Assembly (NCBI GenBank): GCA_023436495.1
Contig: JAEZIT010000092.1
Location: 1-7,854 of the forward strand
Length of the DNA stretch: 7,854 bases
Direction of reading: 5' to 3'
Source of the DNA: Acidobacteriota bacterium
Lineage (GTDB): Bacteria; Acidobacteriota; Blastocatellia; Pyrinomonadales; Pyrinomonadaceae
Under the pieces are notes generated by a model. That model worked only from the letters and a program-made list of their open reading frames with translations. It ran no database searches and had not been told where the DNA came from. Positions 5,306 to 7,854 of the stretch are shown here, one piece after another. Each line of letters begins with the position of its first letter. Positions within the stretch are counted from its first letter, which is position 1. Made by a program: the position numbers and the translations under genes.

Positions 5306-5344
5306 CAGGAAATTTGCCGGAACGCTGTGCCCGGCGAGAAGCGA

Positions 5345-6097
5345 TCATTGAGCAGGCGCACCTGAAAAATCGTAAGTTACATAAAGGTTCAAGGCGCTGT
5401 CCTTGACTTCGGCACGTACGTCACTGACGTTCGCGTTCAACGTACCTTGGGTTGCCGCAATCGGCACGCTCAACGCGATCTGTTTACCCTGCAGCACCTG
5501 GATCGGATTGACGCGGCTGTTTATGGACGATTGAACGATCGGCGTGACAAATCCGCCCAACACCGGATTTACACCATCCAAATTGACCGTTTCGACATTG
5601 ATCTGGCCGAAAACGGCCTGCTGAGACGAGTCAAAACGCAGCTCCATATTGGCCTTGGCCCAGCCGGTAAATCGTAAACAGCCAAACGGCGAGTTGTAAT
5701 TTCCCGAAAATGCCAGCGGCGCCGCGATCTTATTTCCTTCGAATAGAAGCGCCGTCCGTACTCCGCTTCCCTCCGGCAGGAAAGTTATCCGCCCGTCACA
5801 TGCTTCCGCGTTTTGCTGCAAACCCGACCGCATAACATCCGCGTTATTTTCAGAGCTTGCTGCGGAGCCTAACCGAAAGGCCGGATCATGCATGTCCCGG
5901 AAGATGGTATTCAGCACCTCATTAAAAAAGTCTTGCCGCAGAACGATCTGCGCGGTTCCGGCCGGTACACCCGTCGGATCAGGAGGTTGTATCGGCGAGC
6001 CCGGTGCGTTAGCGGAGCTCGGAACGCCGAGCAGGTAGAAAACCAGCCCGCCTCCGAGCACCGCACCGATAACAATTCCTAACAACACACCTTTCAT
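5345..6097 (-). CDS. Membrane-anchored secreted protein of unknown function (possibly TULIP-like)
   Basis: A 250-residue protein has one N-terminal membrane segment (GVLLGIVIGAVLGGGLVFYLLG, residues 3-24 apart from its charged start), glycine-zipper-like and without a lipobox Cys, so probably an uncleaved anchor. A Pro/Gly/Ala-rich linker follows (25-48), then a soluble domain. That domain starts VLRQDFFNEVLNTIF (52-66) and ends in alternating hydrophobic strands, with VQSSINSRVNPIQVLQGKQIALSVPI (189-213, cited by positions) and LNLYVTYDFSG (236-246). An amphipathic helix before a beta-rich body, followed by an 'INxxxxPxxxLxGKxIxLxVP' stretch, recalls lipid-binding TULIP/DUF2993-type proteins; this is a weak inference. 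Cys100 and Cys140 could form a disulfide. The ATG at 6097 is preferred; a GTG at 6103 directly abuts the upstream stop. The six-base gap indicates cotranscription and likely translational coupling with the upstream lipoprotein gene. Confidence 0.75.
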   Translation of the reverse strand: MKGVLLGIVIGAVLGGGLVFYLLGVPSSANAPGSPIQPPDPTGVPAGTAQIVLRQDFFNEVLNTIFRDMHDPAFRLGSAASSENNADVMRSGLQQNAEACDGRITFLPEGSGVRTALLFEGNKIAAPLAFSGNYNSPFGCLRFTGWAKANMELRFDSSQQAVFGQINVETVNLDGVNPVLGGFVTPIVQSSINSRVNPIQVLQGKQIALSVPIAATQGTLNANVSDVRAEVKDSALNLYVTYDFSGAPAQ

Positions 6098-6103
6098 GAT
6101 CAC

Positions 6104-6997
6104 TTACATCGACGGCGACGGACTAACTGCGGCCGTCGGGCTTGCGATCGGCTTCGCCTGCTGCAGCGCTTGCCCCACTAAAGCTGCGACGGCGTTAAAT
6201 ACCAGATTGACCTGGGCCCGAACCTGTTCGGCGTCGATCTTCGCGTAATCCGGTGGCAGCGTAAACATCGCGGCGTCAGGCGTCGTCTTAATATTCGTCA
6301 TTTCGGTTACGACGCGAAATCCTTTATATCCCTGTACGTTCGCGCCAGACTGCGATTCCGATACGGTCTCGGACCGCAGAGGAAGCCCGGTTTCCTTATC
6401 CACGATCAGGAACGATTCCGTAGCGACCTGGCCCGCTTGTGTCTGAGTGTTCGTCGTTCCCTCATATGCGTATTTCATAACCTGACGTCCGTTCATCGTT
6501 TCTTCACCGACGAATTTGACGCCCTGCAGGTTTTTGACCTGATTGACTATCTGTTCGGGCATAAGCATCCTGCGGATCTCAAAGCCCGTCGATTCCCGGT
6601 TCAATTCAGCGTATTGTTTGCGATTGGGAAGAATAAGATAGTTCGTTCCGGCTTTGTCGAGGTAAATGACCCTTTCACCGTTGGGCAGATCAAATTCCAT
6701 CACGCGGCCATTCCCGCTGCGGCCAACGTTAGCCGAAATTGTCGGCAGCGTTGCCTTCTGCGTTTCGCCGACTGCTTCGAGTGACATCTTGACCGTAGCC
6801 TGGTACTCTTCCGGCTCACGCGTTTCCACTGCTGAGGTTCCCGCCATCGTATTCGCAGCGTTAACGTTAGCGGAATTAGCAAACGCATTCGAAACATTCG
6901 CGTTTGCGTTTACCAGATTTACATTCGTGCCGGTCTGCGTCTGACAACCTGCAAGTGCGACAGCCGCGGCTGCCAACAAAAGACTTTGCTTTAGCAT
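6104..6997 (-). CDS. Lipoprotein with LolA/DUF4412-like body
   Basis: A 297-residue protein begins MLKQSLLLAAAAVALAGC, a signal peptide with lipobox ALAGC and Cys18 as lipidation site. Residues 23-50 form an Asn/Ala/Val-rich linker (TNVNLVNANANVSNAFANSA and on). The body (about 60-255) is beta-rich: KMSLEAVG, GRVMEFDLPNGERVIYLDKAGTNYLILPNRKQY (98-129, by positions), GEETMNGRQVMKYAYEG, FLIVDKETGLPLRSE (196-210), and DAAMFTLPPDYAKI (241-254). Reporter phrases like 'D-x-x-MF-x-LPxxY' and 'DKETGLPLR' resemble LolA-fold and DUF4412-type envelope proteins; the exact family is not certain. A Pro/Ser/Ala tail closes it. Three consecutive ATG codons follow AAGGAG (7005-7010); the third (6997) has the best spacing (seven bases). 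It lies 69 bases downstream of the helicase gene. Confidence 0.78.
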   Translation of the reverse strand: MLKQSLLLAAAAVALAGCQTQTGTNVNLVNANANVSNAFANSANVNAANTMAGTSAVETREPEEYQATVKMSLEAVGETQKATLPTISANVGRSGNGRVMEFDLPNGERVIYLDKAGTNYLILPNRKQYAELNRESTGFEIRRMLMPEQIVNQVKNLQGVKFVGEETMNGRQVMKYAYEGTTNTQTQAGQVATESFLIVDKETGLPLRSETVSESQSGANVQGYKGFRVVTEMTNIKTTPDAAMFTLPPDYAKIDAEQVRAQVNLVFNAVAALVGQALQQAKPIASPTAAVSPSPSM

Positions 6998-7004
6998 CAT
7001 CATT

Positions 7005-7037
7005 CTCCTTGTGAATACTGTCTTAGAATAATACAGT
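7005..7037 (-). promoter_or_regulatory. Ribosome binding site and possible promoter or operator before the LolA-like lipoprotein gene
   Basis: On the minus strand, AAGGAG occupies 7010-7005, one, four and seven bases before three successive ATG codons. Upstream, TATTAT (7033-7028) is a five-of-six match to a -10 box, with no convincing -35. Read on the plus strand, AATACTGT (7014-7021) and AATACAGT (7030-7037) are near-identical direct copies whose ACTGT and ACAGT parts are also inverted. The last arrangement may be an operator or chance. Confidence 0.4.
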
Positions 7038-7066
7038 TTTACGACAAGTAATGAGAAATGCAAGAG

Positions 7067-7854
7067 CTATGCCTTTTCAAGATTCGCGAATTTTTCAATG
7101 AGTTTTTTTTGTCCGAATCCGGGAAAGCTGATCGTAAGTTTCACGTTTTCGCCTGAACCTTCGCGTCGAAGCACGAGTCCCTTGCCGTACTTTGCATGCC
7201 GCACATGCGATCCGGGTACGAAACCTTCGACTTTCTGGGGCTTGGGAGCACTGGCGGCATAGGACTTCAACTTGTCCAAGCCCGAGGCTGGTCGCGGCGG
7301 AGCAGCGGGCGGCGATTCGGGCCGTTCGGTGCGGCTTGGCGAACGTTCTTCGGAACCCTCGCCGCGTGATTTGAAAAATTCGGCGATCGCATCGGCGCTG
7401 TTATAGGTCTTTCCGGAATACGTGCTTTTCGGTTTCTCGTAACTTGGCTCACCGCGCAAAGCGCTTGCGGCGTATTTGTTCGACTGGACCGGTGTGCTTT
7501 TTCTGAATGAAAGCCATGAGGACCCGCGCGTCAGGTCTTCGATCAGCTCCAGCGGAAGTTCATTCAGGAACTGTGATGGTTCGGCGGCGATCTCTTCGCC
7601 GTAAACCCTACGCCGCATCGCGTGTGAAATATACAGGATCTTTTCCGCACGCGTTATTGCCACATACGCCAGCCGCCGTTCTTCTTCGAGCTCCTTAGGA
7701 TCGTTAATGCTTCGCGAATGCGGAAAAATACCGTCCTCGAGGCCTACGAGAAACACGACCGGAAACTCCAGGCCTTTAGCCGAATGAACCGTCATTAATG
7801 TCACGTCGGCATTGCGGTCGAATTTGTCCGTATCCGACGTAAGCGCCGCATGAT
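7067..7854 (-). CDS. pcrA: PcrA/UvrD-type ATP-dependent DNA helicase, C-terminal part (N-terminus beyond the right edge)
   Basis: The frame is open from the right edge (first full codon at 7852) to TAG at 7069-7067, giving 261 C-terminal residues of a superfamily 1A 3'-5' helicase used in repair and in clearing RNA polymerase or RecA. Visible parts, counted from the edge: motif V as VTLMTVHSAKGLEFPVVFLV (residues 17-36), GLEDGIFPH, motif VI as EEERRLAYVAITRAEK (57-72) with the Arg that contacts ATP phosphate, QFLNELP, a Ser/Pro/Arg-rich linker (about 105-208), and a terminal Tudor-like domain FVPGSHVRHAKYGKGLVL...KLIEKFANLEK (211-260), which in PcrA binds RNA polymerase. This domain and the HAKYGKG phrase favour PcrA/UvrD over Rep or RecB-type proteins. 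ATPase motifs I-IV are outside the window. A GTG at 7804 is an internal Val codon, not a start. Confidence 0.93.
   Translation of the reverse strand, partial: HAALTSDTDKFDRNADVTLMTVHSAKGLEFPVVFLVGLEDGIFPHSRSINDPKELEEERRLAYVAITRAEKILYISHAMRRRVYGEEIAAEPSQFLNELPLELIEDLTRGSSWLSFRKSTPVQSNKYAASALRGEPSYEKPKSTYSGKTYNSADAIAEFFKSRGEGSEERSPSRTERPESPPAAPPRPASGLDKLKSYAASAPKPQKVEGFVPGSHVRHAKYGKGLVLRREGSGENVKLTISFPGFGQKKLIEKFANLEKA

Noticed and set aside
5275..5361. Longer start at 5361 for the small lipoprotein
   Set aside because: The extension would put 29 residues before a clear signal peptide and would include the TATAAT box and the end of the neighbouring gene.
6998..7063. Longer start at 7063 for the LolA-like lipoprotein
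   Set aside because: The added residues precede a normal lipoprotein signal peptide, and a strong AAGGAG site lies just before the downstream ATG codons.
1..7854. CRISPR arrays, tRNA or rRNA genes, insertion sequences
   Set aside because: No regularly spaced repeats, no cloverleaf or rRNA-like segments, and no transposase-like reading frame were found on either strand.

Overview
The window looks like chromosomal DNA from a free-living bacterium of moderately high GC, with the translation-factor order rplM-rpsI-rpsB-tsf-pyrH-frr. Three things suggest Acidobacteriota, perhaps class Blastocatellia: the L13 N-terminus (MSTYFPSGKG...), the short EF-Ts with a long-tailed S2, and the predicted lipoproteins with Asn/Ala-rich 'NAN' linkers. 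This assignment is inferred from protein character and no search was run. I see no mobile element, tRNA, rRNA or CRISPR array.

Layout. Positions 1-207 (minus) hold the 5' end of a small unrecognised gene that runs off the left edge. Positions 208-634 are a divergent intergenic region with a candidate promoter for each side and several short palindromes. Positions 635-4795 (plus) are the translation cluster: L13, S9, S2, EF-Ts, UMP kinase and ribosome recycling factor. The cluster is not a simple run-through operon. Structured RNA lies in front of rpsB, an intrinsic terminator or attenuator lies between rpsB and tsf, a 10-bp inverted repeat lies between tsf and pyrH, and a strong terminator follows frr. 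That last terminator has a T-run on both strands, so it can serve both convergent transcripts.

Positions 4849-7854 (minus) read toward the cluster. They hold the 3' part of a PcrA/UvrD-type helicase, then three envelope-type genes: a lipoprotein with a LolA/DUF4412-like body, a membrane-anchored secreted protein that may be TULIP-like, and a small Cys-containing lipoprotein with its own TATAAT box.

How the genes work together. L13 and S9 are large- and small-subunit ribosomal proteins that often share a transcript. S2 and EF-Ts are a conserved pair. PyrH feeds the UTP/CTP supply for RNA synthesis, and RRF recycles the ribosome after termination. The envelope trio has no recognised pathway. 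Its first two genes are almost certainly cotranscribed, being only 6 bases apart.

Nothing here is clearly a new system. The best leads are the candidate S2 leader RNA (1557-1663), the rpsB-tsf attenuator, the acidic S2 tail, the tsf-pyrH inverted repeat, and the uncharacterised envelope trio.
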